Below are positions 34,031 through 47,018 of a DNA stretch of 64,000 bases, piece by piece. The stretch's first letter is position 1; each line of letters starts with the position of its first letter. This stretch comes from Panorpa germanica. Taxonomy: Eukaryota > Arthropoda > Insecta > Mecoptera > Panorpidae. The stretch lies in the NCBI GenBank assembly GCA_963678705.1, contig OY783209.1:11594001-11658000 (forward strand), written 5' to 3'. A program made the translations under genes and the position numbers. The notes beneath the pieces were generated by a model. That model was not told where the DNA came from. It made no database searches and saw only the letters and a list, made by a program, of their open reading frames with translations.

Positions 34031-37000
34031 TTACTCGTTCAAAGAAGAATCCGCTAGGTCTCCATTTGGGGTTCCCTTAATAGGCTGGTTGTTTCCTTTG
34101 GTTCTTTTCCATTTCATGCGTCTGTTTTGGAACCACACTTTGACCTGAAACAGTAAGTATATATAAAATACAGTTCCTCTTTTAGTTTATTTTAAAAATT
34201 GTTATTTAAAAAGTTTTATATTGTTATTTTGTAGCAATAGCCATTATAATCTTGTCACAATTCTCTTAGTGAATGAAACCTTCGAACCGCGAGGTTTAAA
34301 TTAAGTAGGCCAACAGGATAATCCAGGACTAAATACAAATTTTTACGTTCCACCAATGTAAGGTGTATATATAATGATATCCAGGGGCAGCCTTAGCTAC
34401 TGCGAGGCCCCGGGCGGCAGATCTTTGCGAGGCTCCGGGCAGCAGAACTTTCCGAGGACCCGGGGTGGCAGATCTTTGCGAGGCTCTTGTTCTTTGTGTT
34501 GTTTATGTAAATTGGAAGTAAGTATCTTTGATAATGATTGACGAGAAATGCAAAAGATTTAAATAAATAAATGTAGAGTTGTAAAATTTATATTGGAAGA
34601 TTTATAAAAGTTAACAAGCACAAAGACGACAAATATTAATAATGAAAAACTAAGGTACATGAGTGTCTTAAAAGATATACGCAGCGATTCAAGTGATTTC
34701 TAAAGAGCGAGATTTAAATACATATATAGTTATGAATTTTTCTACTTTTTCCGAGAGGATGCGGGGCCCCAAGAAGAGCGAGGTTCCGGGCGGTTGCCCA
34801 GCTTGCCACCCTCTAATGCCGTTTCTGTTGATATCAATATGCCAGTTCGTTGTAAATTTTTTTGTCTAAAATCTTTTCCTAAATAAAACGTTGTGAAGAA
34901 GTAGTTGCAGAATATCAGGCGTCATATTTTTCATTTAAAATATTACATTTGAAATTTAGGAAATTTCGATTTATATAAAATACCTGTCGTTCTGTAAGAT
35001 CCAGGGCAACGGCTATTTCATATCGACGTAATCTCGTGAGGTAGTTGGAATGTTTGAATTCATTTTCAAGCTGTTTTATTTGTGACTTAGTAAATGCTGT
35101 TCTCTCCTTCCTGCACGATGGGTTTTTGTTCGTCATATCAATCGCTACTGAAATATTTATAGATCCAATTAATGTATAAGAAAAGATAATGATTATATTA
35201 TTAATTAATTCCACGTGCCAGTTTGGTACCAGTCGTGATAGTTTATGATTAAAAATTGAATAATAAGTTGCACTTGGTTTTGTTTAATTAAAAACACAAA
35301 ACATGTTAGATGTTAGATGAAGAATGCTACATTGTCGCTATCGTGGTTGAGATCGTTAAGGCGATCGTGTTGTAGCTGGGGCAAAGTGTTTGTATTGTAC
35401 ATTATTAACAGGCATTTATAATATTAGGCTGTTTTAGACTTTTTCAGTGAGGTGTATTCGAGTAAAATAATAGTCTTAATGCGGCACTGCGTGTCGGACA
35501 ATGGGCTTGTGTCCTCATTTTTTAGTGGTCGATTTTTCAATTGTTGATTGAACTTGATGTTAATAAATATGTATTGGCGTGTCTATTTTATTAAATATCT
35601 AAATATCTAAATGTTGACGGAGATATAGCAATTAAAAATTTTAATTGTATGACGTGAAACGCATTTTAACGTCACTTATTTCTTGAGTAGGTCAGTGCTG
35701 TGGTAATGTTTTGTAGCTGTTGGTAGTCGTAATAATCAAGTCAAGTCAAAGAATAAGAAGTTTTTATTTTATTTAACCCTGCTAAGGCAGACATAATATT
35801 GGATTTTATTGTTCCTTGAAATAGCTGTAAATAATATTTGATATTTTGATATATAAATACATATAGAAGAGATTTATGAGCTGTAAGGTTGGCAGCGGTT
35901 GTGATGTCAGAAGCATTTGGAATGTGTACAACGTTGAATTGCTTTAATAATAAAAGAAACAAAATGACATTTTTAATTGTAAATATTTTTAACTCTTAAC
36001 ATATAAGGAGTTATTAAAAAATAATTGAACATTTGAGATTCTAGTAACGCACTTTAACAATATACGAGTATAGTACACTTTTATAGAAATTAAGACATAG
36101 GACACAAGCCCATTATGTTCCAGTGCCACGGGTTCTCCATAACTGATATATAGTAAATATATTTTGTATGAATCATATTTTGAGACAAGTAATATAATAA
36201 AAAAAACATTTTAAAAAACTGCCGAATGCCCGCTTGCCGTCGAGTAAAAATGATGACTAAGAAGGATAAAAAAAACATTGGTGCTGTTAGCACACATGTC
36301 CATCTACTAAATAAGTTAGTAATATCCGAATTCCGAAAGCCAAATAAGCAAAAATTTTTTTTATGCGCGGTCTCGGTTTTTTAAAAATGCAATGTTTAAA
36401 AGCATGCCTTGTAATAATTCTTTGTTATAAGATTGTCATTACCTGCGTCATCGATAAATTCATCCATAACTAAGTCTTCATTTTGCGGCGTAATCTTTCG
36501 ATTTTCTATTCCACCATGTTTCGTCCATTGCGGTTCATCTTCTGAACGCCGTGATGATTGTGTTGCTACCGTCGCTAAGTGGCTGTACTCCTCAAAATCA
36601 TGTGAAATATTTCTCTCTTCCGACGCATCTCTAGCCATATACTGCAAGTGGTAATGTTCCTCCAAATCTTCATTTCTGTCAAAGTCTTCCGTAGGAGAGT
36701 CTCTTGAATTTATTATATTTTCGTACATCAAATTATTTTGAATTTCGGCAGCAATAGGCGGCGAAACATTGGGTGTGAGGCTAGACTTACAAAACTCAGA
36801 ATTTAACGCACTGTTATAATCTTGACAAAACGAATTAATAGGGCTTGAATTTGGTGATTCAAACACATTATTTTTTGTATCAAAATCTTGTCTCTCATCT
36901 AATCCTCGAAAATGATAACTACCTGGACTTGGGTTTAATGATTTAGAATATTGTTCTAATTGCCATTTGAAATTCCCGCCATTTTCATCAGGTTTGTTGT

Positions 37001-37232
37001 AAATTGAATTTAAAAGCAAGGATTGCATTTCGCAGTCGTCTGCATTACACTGTTGTTGAAAATCATAGTTATTTAAATAAATGTTGTTATTATCAATTAG
37101 TTTTGAATTATTATAAATTGAATATTGGTTATTTAAATATGACGTGTAAAAAGCGCCATTTTGTAATAGTTGTTGATAATAATAAAATGGAGTCTGCTGA
37201 TTTGTTGATGAAACTAATTGTTCTGCATTCAT
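34031..37232 (-). CDS. btn: Homeobox protein buttonless / Meox
   Basis: Homeodomain transcription factor; buttonless specifies dorsal median cells in flies and Meox genes act in vertebrate somites. Exons on the minus strand: 37232-36443, 35147-34984, 34144-34031; GT-AG junctions, 355 residues. The homeodomain is about residues 275-334: [39 protein letters not shown], then in exon 3 [17 protein letters not shown] with Asn51 of FQN present. [12 protein letters not shown] is diagnostic of Meox. The splice inside the recognition-helix side (ERQ/VKVWF) is typical. The N-terminus is Gln/Asn/Tyr-rich ([19 protein letters not shown]) and low complexity, as in many activators. The C-terminus after the homeodomain is only about 21 residues. 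Intron 1 holds MITE M1 copy 3. Confidence 0.95.
34381..34825. mobile_element. GC-rich repeat element in btn intron 2
   Basis: Starts with about four imperfect ~30-bp units around GCGAGGCCCCGGGCGGCAGA, GCGAGGCTCCGGGCAGCAGA, CCGAGGACCCGGGGTGGCAG; ends with GAGGTTCCGGGCGGTTGCCC. The GC content stands out sharply from the AT-rich intron. It resembles the GGGCCCC-rich ends of the hAT relics in this window but is not proven to be one. Confidence 0.5.
35500..36114. mobile_element. MITE family M1, copy 3 (btn intron 1)
   Basis: Ends AATGGGCTTGTGTCC and GGACACAAGCCCATT. Interior inverted relative to copy 1. Intact ends; 615 bp. Confidence 0.88.
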
Positions 37233-37727
37233 ATTTATGCTTTAATTATTACTTATTTTTATAAACCTAATAACTTTGTGGTAATTAACACTTTTTTAAC
37301 ACAAATTAATTAAGACACGGTACATAGATTCACAAAACACAGAACCCAGCCTCTATAATGCGTGAAATACTTGTGACAACTGAATTAAAACTATTCCTGA
37401 TTCCGTTTACAATATTTGTGATCTTAACTAAATGTTTTTGGTACATCGGGAGGCTGGGTGCATCTGGTATTTGTAGCCAATAAGATTTTCTTAAATTTAA
37501 GTTAGTAGTCATAGTGGGCGGAACATCTTAGCTTGCAACATGTCATTGGATCAAGAATTTCTTGAAATTATATCTTAAAAAATGCGTGTGTTGATTTATT
37601 TAAGATTTAGTTATTATATTTACTCTCTGTGATATGCAATTTGTGTTCTATTTAATATCAGTGGCGTACGAACTGTAGCGCAGGTGGCCTACCGATGAAG
37701 GCAAATCGATACAAATGAATTTGATAC

Positions 37728-38350
37728 AATGGGCTTGTGTGCTATGTCTTAATTTCTATAAAAGTGTACTATATATTGATAAAGTGGGTTACTAGAACCT
37801 CAAATGTTCAATTATTTTTTAATAACTCCTTATATGTTAAGAGTTAAGAATATTTACAATTAAAAAAGTCATTTTGTCTCTTTAATTATTAAAGGGATTC
37901 AACGTTGTACAACATTCCAAATGCATGTGACCTCACAAACGCACAACCGTAAAAGAAATATATTCTTGACAGAACTTTACCAACCTTACAGCTCATAAAT
38001 CTCTGCTATATGTATTTATATATCAAAATATCAAATATTATTTACAGCTATTTCAAGGAACAATCAAATTTCAATATTATGTCTGCCGTAACAGGGTTAA
38101 ATAAAATAAAAACTTATTATTCATTGACTTGATTATTTTGACTACCAACAGCTACAAAACATTACCACAGCACTGACCTACTCAACAAATAACTGACGTA
38201 TAAAATGCATTTCACGTCATACAAATGGGCGGCATCTCTAGCGCTAAAACTACAATTCAAACTTTTCATTGCTATATTTCCGTCAATATTTAGATATTTA
38301 ATAAAATAGGCACGCTAATATACACTAAAAAAGGAGTACACAAGCCCATA
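37728..38350. mobile_element. MITE family M1, copy 4
   Basis: Ends AATGGGCTTGTGTGC and TACACAAGCCCAT, same orientation as copy 1. About 500 bp upstream of the btn start codon. Confidence 0.88.
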
Positions 38351-38605
38351 GTGATACAATTAATGTGACTCGATACAATTAATTATTTAGCGCCAGGCCT
38401 ACAATAAGATAAATGCGGCCCTATTTATGCTATATAAACAGACATCGTTCGGAGTTTTTATATTGTTAAGAAATACGGGATCGTCTTTTAAACTTTAAAA
38501 GACTTTTAAATTTACTAACACTGTAGTGTGTGTACATTGATAATAAAGCTGGCTACTATAATTCTGTTATGTCAAAAATACGGCCAAAAAGAAATTTAAT
38601 AATAA

Positions 38606-38835
38606 GCGATGTATAGTCCAAATCACGTTAGTTCGGCTGTGACTTATACTTAAAAGAGGTTATAAGAGCGGCATAAATCTATAATACGATAATGACTTTT
38701 ATCTTATTCGTTTCTGTATACAGTATAGAAACATAAGGGAGTCAGTGCTTTTTAGTTATATCGGCAGGTTTATACCTCACAACTTGTTTTAAGTATGAGT
38801 CGCCGCCGAACTCTCGTAATTTGAACTATAACATA
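38606..38835. mobile_element. Fragment of the TTACAA-type MITE
   Basis: Matches the right part of the 19407-20094 element in reverse orientation, for example GAGTCGCCGCCGAACTCTCG and AAGAGGTTATAAGAGCGG. Confidence 0.7.
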
Positions 38836-38970
38836 AATTTAAATTTTAAATAGCTATATCTTCGTTAACTTTTGTGTATTTAAAGAAATAAAAAAGCCAA
38901 TCGAAATATATTTCAATAAAATTAAACATTCCAACTATTAAACAGGGGTCATCCATAAATGACGCCACAC

Positions 38971-39403
38971 AATGGGCTTGTGTCCTCATTTTTCAGTGGT
39001 CGATTTTTCAAGTGTTCAGTGTTGATTTAAATTGATGTTAATAAATGTATATTGGCGTTTATATTTTAATAAATATCTAAATGTTGACGCAGATATGGCA
39101 ATTAAAAATTTGGATTGTAGTTTTAGCGCTGTGAGATGTTCGGCCATATTTATGACGTAACATGTCTGTACTATTAAGGGTGGGTCAGTTATTTTTTCTA
39201 TGGATAAGAGTTCTGTGTTGAATATGCTATCTCTTTTATGCTCTGTTGTATAAAAGAGATAGTAACTTAGCGAACGTGATGTCACATGTCTTGGAGTGTT
39301 CTATAACGTTGAATCCCTTTAATAATTAAAGCGACAAAATGACTTGTTTAATTGTAGTATCTCCTAACATATAAGGAGTTATTACATAGGGCACAAGCCA
39401 ATT
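38971..39403. mobile_element. MITE family M1, copy 5 (internally deleted)
   Basis: Ends AATGGGCTTGTGTCC and GGCACAAGCCAATT; 433 bp. Contains the internal palindrome TCTCTTTTATGCTCTGTTGT..AAAAGAGAT also seen in copies 1, 7 and 8. Confidence 0.82.
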
Positions 39404-40493
39404 GTGACGTCATAACTTTGAAAAACGATTTATTTCTTTAGTGTTATATTGTTTTTTGAGTTTTTTGGAATGGAATAAGGTAAGATTCCATTGTACTCAG
39501 TACAAATTTTTGGCAAATTCCATTTCTTTCAACAAATTTATAACAGTTTCCAGTCAATTTAGATTAAGATTTAATATCACTGGTCGGAAGTACGATCTCG
39601 GAAAACTTCAGAAGCCGGCAAGCTGGCTTAATGATAGGCTTCATTTGCTTTCGATGGAAGATAACTTTGTGGTAAAGGAAGATTAAGAAAACCGCTGCCG
39701 CAGCTATAGAGATGCTACCGTGAAATTACGCCGATCTGACTTGTTGACCTACTGGTTCTAATTCTTTGTGAGAACTGTAATTATCATGTAAGGGTGAGCG
39801 CACACTGGAGACAGGACTGTCTTGAGAAACAATATAACGCAATTAAAAATATAGCCCTTACAGAGAGATATTTTGTGATATGATGAAAGGATAGTTACTA
39901 TTTTCGGAAATACGTTTTAGGATTCCAGCAGAGCTATAGTAAAAATAATTCAGTATATTTTGCTGAGCAATATTTTATTACACACACGAAAGCCTAACCT
40001 TGAACATCAAATACAGACTACCGAAATACACAATTCACGTTTTCTACGTTCTCTAGGGCTCTAAATTCGGCTCCATTTGAAGGATAACCTGGCTTATATT
40101 TTGCAAAGTGTTAATTTATAGTTTCCTTTAAATGACAAATCAATAATATCAATGTGTTGTGTTTTTTAAGAAATGTACAAACATTTAAACGACCCACACC
40201 AGGGTGCGAAGGTACCCTTCTTTTGAATGAACCGGATATGCACTTGTCAATGACTGAACGTAAAAAACTTGTGTCGGTGAAAAGAAGAAGCTCTTTGAAG
40301 ATTAAAATAAATTAGTCAGAACATAAGAAAGTCATTTGCGTTTAACTTGGGCGGTGTTCTGCGGTGGGGTGACGGGCCCTGGCAGGTCGCGGCGGGTGCT
40401 GAGCCATTTGTTGTCAATTAGCCAGATCAGTCGCACAATTACAAAGGAAGGCAATTTGTCAGCTAATTAGTTATTAATATAGTTAATATGTTT
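39404..40493. other. Unassigned intergenic DNA
   Basis: Nothing recognised; a small open frame at 39441-39686 has no family features. GCGCACACTGG..GGACTGTCTTGAG near 39795 resembles the motif near 52.3 kb and may be a MITE end. Confidence 0.4.
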
Positions 40494-40509
40494 AACTATA
40501 CGGTTTCAT

Positions 40510-41137
40510 GGAATGGCGACAGAGAAGGCAGAGAGAAGAAGAGAAGAAGGCACAAGTGTGGAAGAGGAACTAAGGAGAAGAGACAGGAAGATACAACAAC
40601 AGGAAAGAATGGAAAAAATTGAGAAGAGCATTTATAATAAAAGATATAAAAGAATTGGGGAGAGAGATATACCACAATACTTAAGACAAAAATAAACAAA
40701 AAACATGAGGATTGCCAGATTTAGAATGGGAAACGAGCAGAAAGGAAACAGATACTGGGCAAATGGCAAGGAAAGAAGAGCAGAATGTGCGGAACGAAGA
40801 TAGAAACATTGGAGCACAATAAGTTTTCATGTGAGAAAAAGGTAATAAGCGAAAAGAATATTGGGCAGTTATTAAAGGAAGGTAGTGAAGGGAAGAGGTG
40901 GATGGCGGAGATAGAGAAAAGGAACGAGGAAAGAGAAGGAATGGCAGAGTAGAAACAGGAGGGAGTGTAGCAGGAGGAGCGAAGCAGTAGGAGTAGCAGT
41001 TTTGTTTTTATTTTTATAAGGATCAAAATTGAATTAAGCACAATGACATGTAAATAAATGAGTTAAGGCACAAGAATGTATTTGGCACATTAGTGCCAAA
41101 TGGCAAAAATATTAAAAAATATAACAATAATAATAAT
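40510..41137 (+). mobile_element. 5'-truncated LINE insertion with 16-bp target-site duplication
   Basis: AACTATACGGTTTCAT occurs exactly at 40494-40509 and 41138-41153. Between them lies a LINE 3' end: coiled basic peptide (EKAERRREEGTSVEEEL), broken frame then RIARFRMGNEQKGNRYWANG, ending in an AATAATAATAAT tail. The RFRxGNExxGNRYW..CRxCG..ETLEH pattern is the C-terminal end of a non-LTR reverse transcriptase ORF. Confidence 0.9.
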
Positions 41138-41153
41138 AACTATACGGTTTCAT

Positions 41154-42186
41154 CAAAAACTTAAAGTAAAATGATATTTTGTTTATTTTTCTATGACAAT
41201 GTTGCATTTGTCTTGATGCAGTTGGGACTTCGGAGTTCTACCACCTTAAATCGATAGCAAAAGACATTTTTGCATGCAGAGGCGTAGCGAGACTAATGGG
41301 AGCCTTCTTTTTGCTAGCACACGAATTTAATTTGGACTCACAATTGTCTTCCGGCGTATCTGAAATTATCTTTGCCTTTTAGGTCACATAATCAATTGTA
41401 TATAGTCATAATAGAACCAAGTTCTTAGGGGCATACGTTACAACATTTAGTATAGCGTACCGCTAAATTATTTTAGAGGAAACCCCACCTGATGTGCCTG
41501 ATGCGACCACAACTCTTATAACAAATCAGTAGTAGTAATAACTGTTTCAAGCAACATATACAATTTTGATGTTATAAAGATGGTAAACAAGAATAAATAA
41601 GAACGAAAAAGGTGATAATAAATTAAGGAAAGTGAAGCCATCAATTTATAAACAAGAGTTACCGGTCGGACTAAATAGAAGTCTGGAAGTAGTAATATGT
41701 AGGTAGGCTCATGATAGATCATACAAATCTTACTCATACCTACGTATTCAAAAGTGATCCACAAGCAATATGTGAACAATGCAACAGCCCACTAACAGTA
41801 AAGCATATTATTCTTCAATGCTCAAGGTACTCATCGCACAGACAAGGCTGTGATATGTTTGAGGCAGTTTATAAATAAAACCAATTTAATCTCTTTATTT
41901 TAAGTATGTTTATAAGTTACAAATTATGTATTACAAATGTTTATAAATGTATATATTGTTTTAAGTGCTAATAACTTATGGAAGTTGATGCACTGAAATA
42001 AATATTAAAAAAAGAATAAATAAATAAAATAGATTACAGACTTGTGTTTTTGTAGATACAGATAAGTGTTATTTGGCACCACAGGGCTGACATTATGCAG
42101 AGGATTCATTAGATATGCTAATTCGGAACTTATGGACCACAGGACTCGTATTTGAGGACAATTGTTGGACATGGCGAACAGTTAGG
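41154..42186. other. Unassigned intergenic DNA
   Basis: No gene or repeat family recognised. Confidence 0.4.
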
Positions 42187-42589
42187 GCGTCCGCACACGA
42201 GGCTGATTGCAAACCTTAGCCCCGAATCTGCACGAACCGAATGAGAAGCCCAACTGTGTTGTTAGTGAGAGAACACACACGGCACGAACGAAACTAAACT
42301 CATTTGAAATTGGTTTAGAGCACGTTTTGAGCGACTATGTTTCTTGGTCGCAGGGCAATTATGTTGCATGCTTTTGATGGTGATGTGGACAAATACTATT
42401 CAAAAGTATTTAAATACATACATTCATACAAATATCTTATAATACGACCCAATAACATCCCCTATTATGCTATTGTTAAAAATTCTATGGAGTCACGAAA
42501 CACGGCTCGACATGGCTCGTTTTTCGTTTTCGTTGGAAACTTCGTTGCGCGACTAGTTTGCAATCAGTCGAGCCGTGTACAGACGGCCT
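42186..42589. mobile_element. MITE with TTA flanks (Harbinger-like), copy 1
   Basis: Terminal inverted repeats GGGCGTCCGCACACG..GATTGCAAAC and GTTTGCAATC..CGTGTACAGACGGCC; TTA on both outer sides fits a 3-bp Harbinger-type duplication. A second copy runs off the right end of the window. Confidence 0.6.
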
Positions 42590-43466
42590 TAACGTTTCGG
42601 CATTGGAAGAGCTTTGGAACTTAAGCACATACAGATCAATTAAGAAACCTGACAATATACATGTTTGATTGGAACTGATTATTAATAAATGAATATTGAT
42701 TATGTAACGTCAAAATATGGCTAAAACTTAACCGGTAAACCAGAAATTAAAATTTTAAATAGCTATATCTTCGTCAACTTTTCGGTGTTTTTTTAAAAAA
42801 AAAAGCCAATAGATATAGATTAGCATATGTGTTAATACAAAATTTGATAACTCGGTTGAGTTGTCGAGCACACCAATTACTTAGGAATTGTTCATAATCC
42901 AGTATCGTAACAAATTCTTTGGGTGACAGATTTTACAAAAAAGAAAACGTTAATAGTATAATTGCGACGGCTAAAGATCTCACTAATTAGTTATCAGATG
43001 TTTTATGTTAACAGAAAGATGTAACAAATGTAGCGACTTGCAGGATGCCGTGAGCAACACCACACAGACGAATCAAGACAAGTCAATACTTGCTCGAAGA
43101 CCCGGAGCTGGCTGCCAGATCATTAGTAGCAGTAGGATTGATGAACGCCATGGTGATGAAAGTATTTTGACAGATGGTTAAACAAACATGAGTGCCAAAT
43201 TAGTGAGCTGTCACTCTGTCAATCACAATTTCGTTTATAATATTAAAAATAATTTAATATGTGATTGTAATAAGATTTTTTCGATATAAATGGCTGTCAT
43301 ACGGCTCACATAAGTGGATTATAGTATGAGGCCCGCGAATGAAGCAGCAAAAAAGTGCAATTGCCAAAGTCTGCAAACCAATATCTGTGATAAATTTACA
43401 TTGGATAGAAAGGAATGGGTTAATAGTTGGTATATAAGATTACGTCATTTCAAGAGATAACCTAGC
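42590..43466. other. Unassigned intergenic DNA
   Basis: Nothing definite. TTTTAAATAGCTATATCTTC near 42.75 kb recurs near 38.84 and 57.5 kb, so a degraded repeat family is present. Confidence 0.4.
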
Positions 43467-43620
43467 AATGGGCTTGTAAACCATCAGCTCTCAGCACCTC
43501 AAATGTCCAATTATTTTTCAATAAGTCGTAATATTATAAAAAAATAAGGCTCCGATATCACACCCGATGAATAAGTATCTCTTTTATACAACAGAGCGTG
43601 AAAGAGATGCTACTCTGCCT
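43467..43620. mobile_element. MITE family M1, fragment (copy 8)
   Basis: Starts AATGGGCTTGT, contains CACCTCAAATGTCCAATTAT and the internal palindrome CTCTTTTATACAACAGAGCG; the rest is missing. It is followed at 43641 by a hAT element. Confidence 0.65.
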
Positions 43621-43640
43621 TTAAAATTTAGCTGTGACAG

Positions 43641-44529
43641 CAGTGGCGTAGCGTGCCTTAGACGGACTCTGTATCAAAATTTATTGGGGCGCCCAAATGA
43701 TAGGTAAAATTTTCCACAAGAGGAACAGAAACGCTCGCATTGAATTAAAATAATTATATATTGACTATACGTTATTACTTACAATTAATACTCCTAGGAA
43801 TTAAGCTAGCCAAACAATTCACATCAAATATAAACTTTTCGTGCCTTTTGTTAGGCTAACTTATTTATTAAATCATTCATAGCTGAAGACGATTTCAGTT
43901 TTTCTAAATTTTCTGCCTCTATAGATAATTGTGACAAGTCTGATTGCTTTTCCTGTCCCATAGAAGTGTTTAGATAATTTTTTATCAGTTTTAATTTCGA
44001 AAAACTTCTTTCAGCCGTTGCACTTGTAACCGGAAGGTTCAAGAATAGAAAGCATGCTGTTATTATCTCCGGAAAACTGGATGCAAGACTACTGAATTTT
44101 ATCAGCAATAATTCCATTAGTTCCTTAATGAAATGAATTTTCTGGATTTCAGGTTTTAAGCATGTTTTCAAAGCAATTAATTATTCATAAAGATCAACTG
44201 ACATGTCTTTACTGTATTTAGCAGACTGTTTTCCGGCATACTTTTTTATTATTTCGTTTGAAAATAAGAGTTTTTCCGGTTGTAATACTTCGAACATATT
44301 ACTTAGGTCACAGAGGCTCTTTAGCAATCGTACACATTGACTCCGAATCTGAAATTCTCTCATTTTCTGATAGCTTTCTGTAAGTCATTAATTTCATGCT
44401 GTAGAGCTTTAGAAACAGGATTAATGATTTCAAACAGTGAAGAAAGAATTTTTGCTTACACCCCGTTACTTACTTTTGCAGAGGCTCCATATGATTGATA
44501 CGGCAAATACGGCGATAACTACGGCACTG
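43641..44529 (-). mobile_element. hAT transposon relic with perfect 8-bp target-site duplication
   Basis: TGTGACAG occurs at 43633-43640 and 44530-44537. Ends CAGTGGCGTAGC and TACGGCACTG. The minus strand encodes pieces of a hAT transposase: FPEIITACFLFLNLPVTSAT then AERSFSKLKLIKN, the hAT dimerisation domain, and FEVLQPEKLLFSNE upstream in another frame. Internally deleted (889 bp) and frame-broken, so non-autonomous. Confidence 0.92.
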
Positions 44530-44911
44530 TGTGACAGATAAAGAAATATATTTTACTTCCGCATCTGGCAACACTGGTGAAGCAGTATTAAATCATTTGA
44601 TTTGTATCGAAGTTCTGTTATTCACTCATTGCATGCGCTGGTAGTAAATCTTGTTGCGTAATTTTAATATGAAGAACTTAAGTGGGAGGATATCTTTGCT
44701 GAAATTGAAGTTGTCTAAAACTGAGTCATATTTATTATAAATCATTTTCTATTGCGAGCAGACAAGATGTCTCTGACGATGGGCTTTGTATTACGGCTTG
44801 TATAAAAGTTTGCGACTAGAATTGAATTTAGAGAGAGATCATATTAAACAAAACTCATAGGGTGTTCGCATAGTGGAACAGACCACATGCAATCTACGTT
44901 TTTTGCAGTGG

Positions 44912-45697
44912 GATATATTGAAGTTTTTTGTGTTGAAGCATTTGTCACATTTTGTCATGAGAGAAAGCTTATACTTTAATGTTTGTCAATACACCACTCC
45001 CAGCAAACATTTTGGAGTCACTTCGCCATCATATTGAAGATGCTTATGATTTTATTGTCATGAAAGAGTTCATTTATTTAGGAATTCATATGAAATGTAT
45101 ATTTTATCGCCTACAAATGGCGAAACCACTCCACCTATCAGAATACAAATGCAGATAAAGTTGATGCGAACTATAATTGAACTTCAATAGTGATAGAAAC
45201 GTCACGAAGCAGGACACTTCACCAAATTGTTTACCTGACTGTGTTGAAAGTAATTAAAATGTATATATTATTTTTTATTTATATTTATATGTATCGTTTT
45301 CCCCTCTGACAATCCGCTGTTCATGATATGGTTAACAGAAAGAGGACCTCATATATGATGGCATGTAGATGGTGGCACAATTGATAAATATGATTTTTAG
45401 ATAGTACTAACCTTCAAACGATATGTGTCAAAATTTCATAATATTCCAATCCTTAGTTAACGACTTATAGTGGTTTTAGTGACACTAGTTTTGTAATTTT
45501 TAAAACAATTGAGAAATCTGAATTCCGTATAGAACGTAAGGTACTTTGATTTACATACTTAAATACGGACGCACGAACTACAGATATTTTCAATACAGTG
45601 GTGGTGCATTAACAAACATTAAAGAAGAAAATTTCTTTCATAATAGAATGTACTCTTATGTGAAACAACTCGACAACATCCTACTGGGACACTAACT
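44912..45697. mobile_element. Composite MITE region with a nested foldback relative
   Basis: Outer ends CAGTGGGATATATTGAAG and (reverse) CAGTAGGATGTTGTCGAG, with TTTAATGTTTGT near both, resemble the element at 33364-33802. Inside, 45003-45238 has the ends CCCAGCAAACATTTTGG and CACTTCACCAAATTGTTTAC of the 375-bp-arm foldback element. Confidence 0.5.
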
Positions 45698-45704
45698 AAG
45701 ATTA

Positions 45705-46192
45705 ATGTATCATTTTGTCTCTTTAATTATTAAAGGGATTCAACGTTGTACACATTCCAAATGCATGTGACATCACAACCGCTGCCAACCTTACAGCTCA
45801 TAAATCTCTGCTATATGTATTTATATATCAAAATATCAAATATTATTTACAGCTTTTTCAAGGAACAATCAAATTCTAATATTATGTCTGCCTTATAAAA
45901 GTAAAGCTTATTATTCTTTGATTTGACTTGATTATTTGACTACCAACAGCTACAGAACATTACCACAACACTGACCTACTCAACAAATAACTGACGTTAA
46001 AATGCATTTCACGTCATACAAATATGGTCGACCATTTCTAGAGCTAAAACTATAATTCAAACTTTTAGTTGCTATATCTCCGTCTATATTTAGATATTTA
46101 ATAAAATAGATACACCAATACACATTTATTAACATCAATTTCAATCAACAATTGAAAAATCGTCCACTAAAAAATGAGGACTCAAGCCCATT
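45705..46192. mobile_element. MITE family M1, copy 6 (one end lost)
   Basis: Begins inside the element at ATTTTGTCTCTTTAATTATT and ends GGACTCAAGCCCATT. Same orientation as copy 1. Confidence 0.82.
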
Positions 46193-47002
46193 AAATGAAG
46201 TAGAAATATGTATCTAGTTTAAACGAATATATTTATCAAGCCAGTGTAGCTTGCTACTTTGCTATAAGCTAATTTCGAAATAAATTTTGTACTTCTCATA
46301 AAGGAATTGTCTTGCAATGTCTAGCTTACCACAACAAATAAACTAGAAAATAAAACGTAACTCATTACCATACAAATTTAAATGTTGTTTATCTGTTACG
46401 GCAAGTACAGTTACAAATAATTTTATTCATGAATCGATCATTGACTTAATCGCACCGACGGTACGTCCCCAATCTCACTAGACCTGACCTGTCCTGTCTA
46501 ATTTCAAAGATGTTGTGTTAAATGACTAGTAACAGTTTGGCATGTTGTTGATCATTGAGTATTTACAATATTGTGTTTTCGTGGCCACAGATAACTTATT
46601 ATCATAATCTAAGAGAAGAGTTTTGAGGTTAAATACGTAATAAATTATAATCCAGCCAACACTATAACATTTTTTTAATGATTTTTCATAAAACTTTATT
46701 AATCTATTGTAATTTCTAATATATAATCTTAGTTTTCTCTTGTTTTATATCTTGAGTATTTTATATCTGATTCAACACTCAGACAACTCATTAATGCAAC
46801 CAAACAAAATTATAATGTAGTCAAAACTCAGTTTTCAGAGATGTCTCACTTATAAACTGGACGCTCGGTTTCTACTGGTTCATTAAATGAAACAGCTCTA
46901 AAAAGAAATAGCACTGGTTCAAGAATTGATCGTCCCAATTTTTGAAAAATAATTGTTTGCGTTCTCATTTATGTTTACGCTTATCTCAAAATTTCGGTAA
47001 AT
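46193..47002. other. Unassigned intergenic DNA
   Basis: AT-rich; nothing recognised. Confidence 0.4.
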
Positions 47003-47018
47003 AATGTAATCCGGAAAT

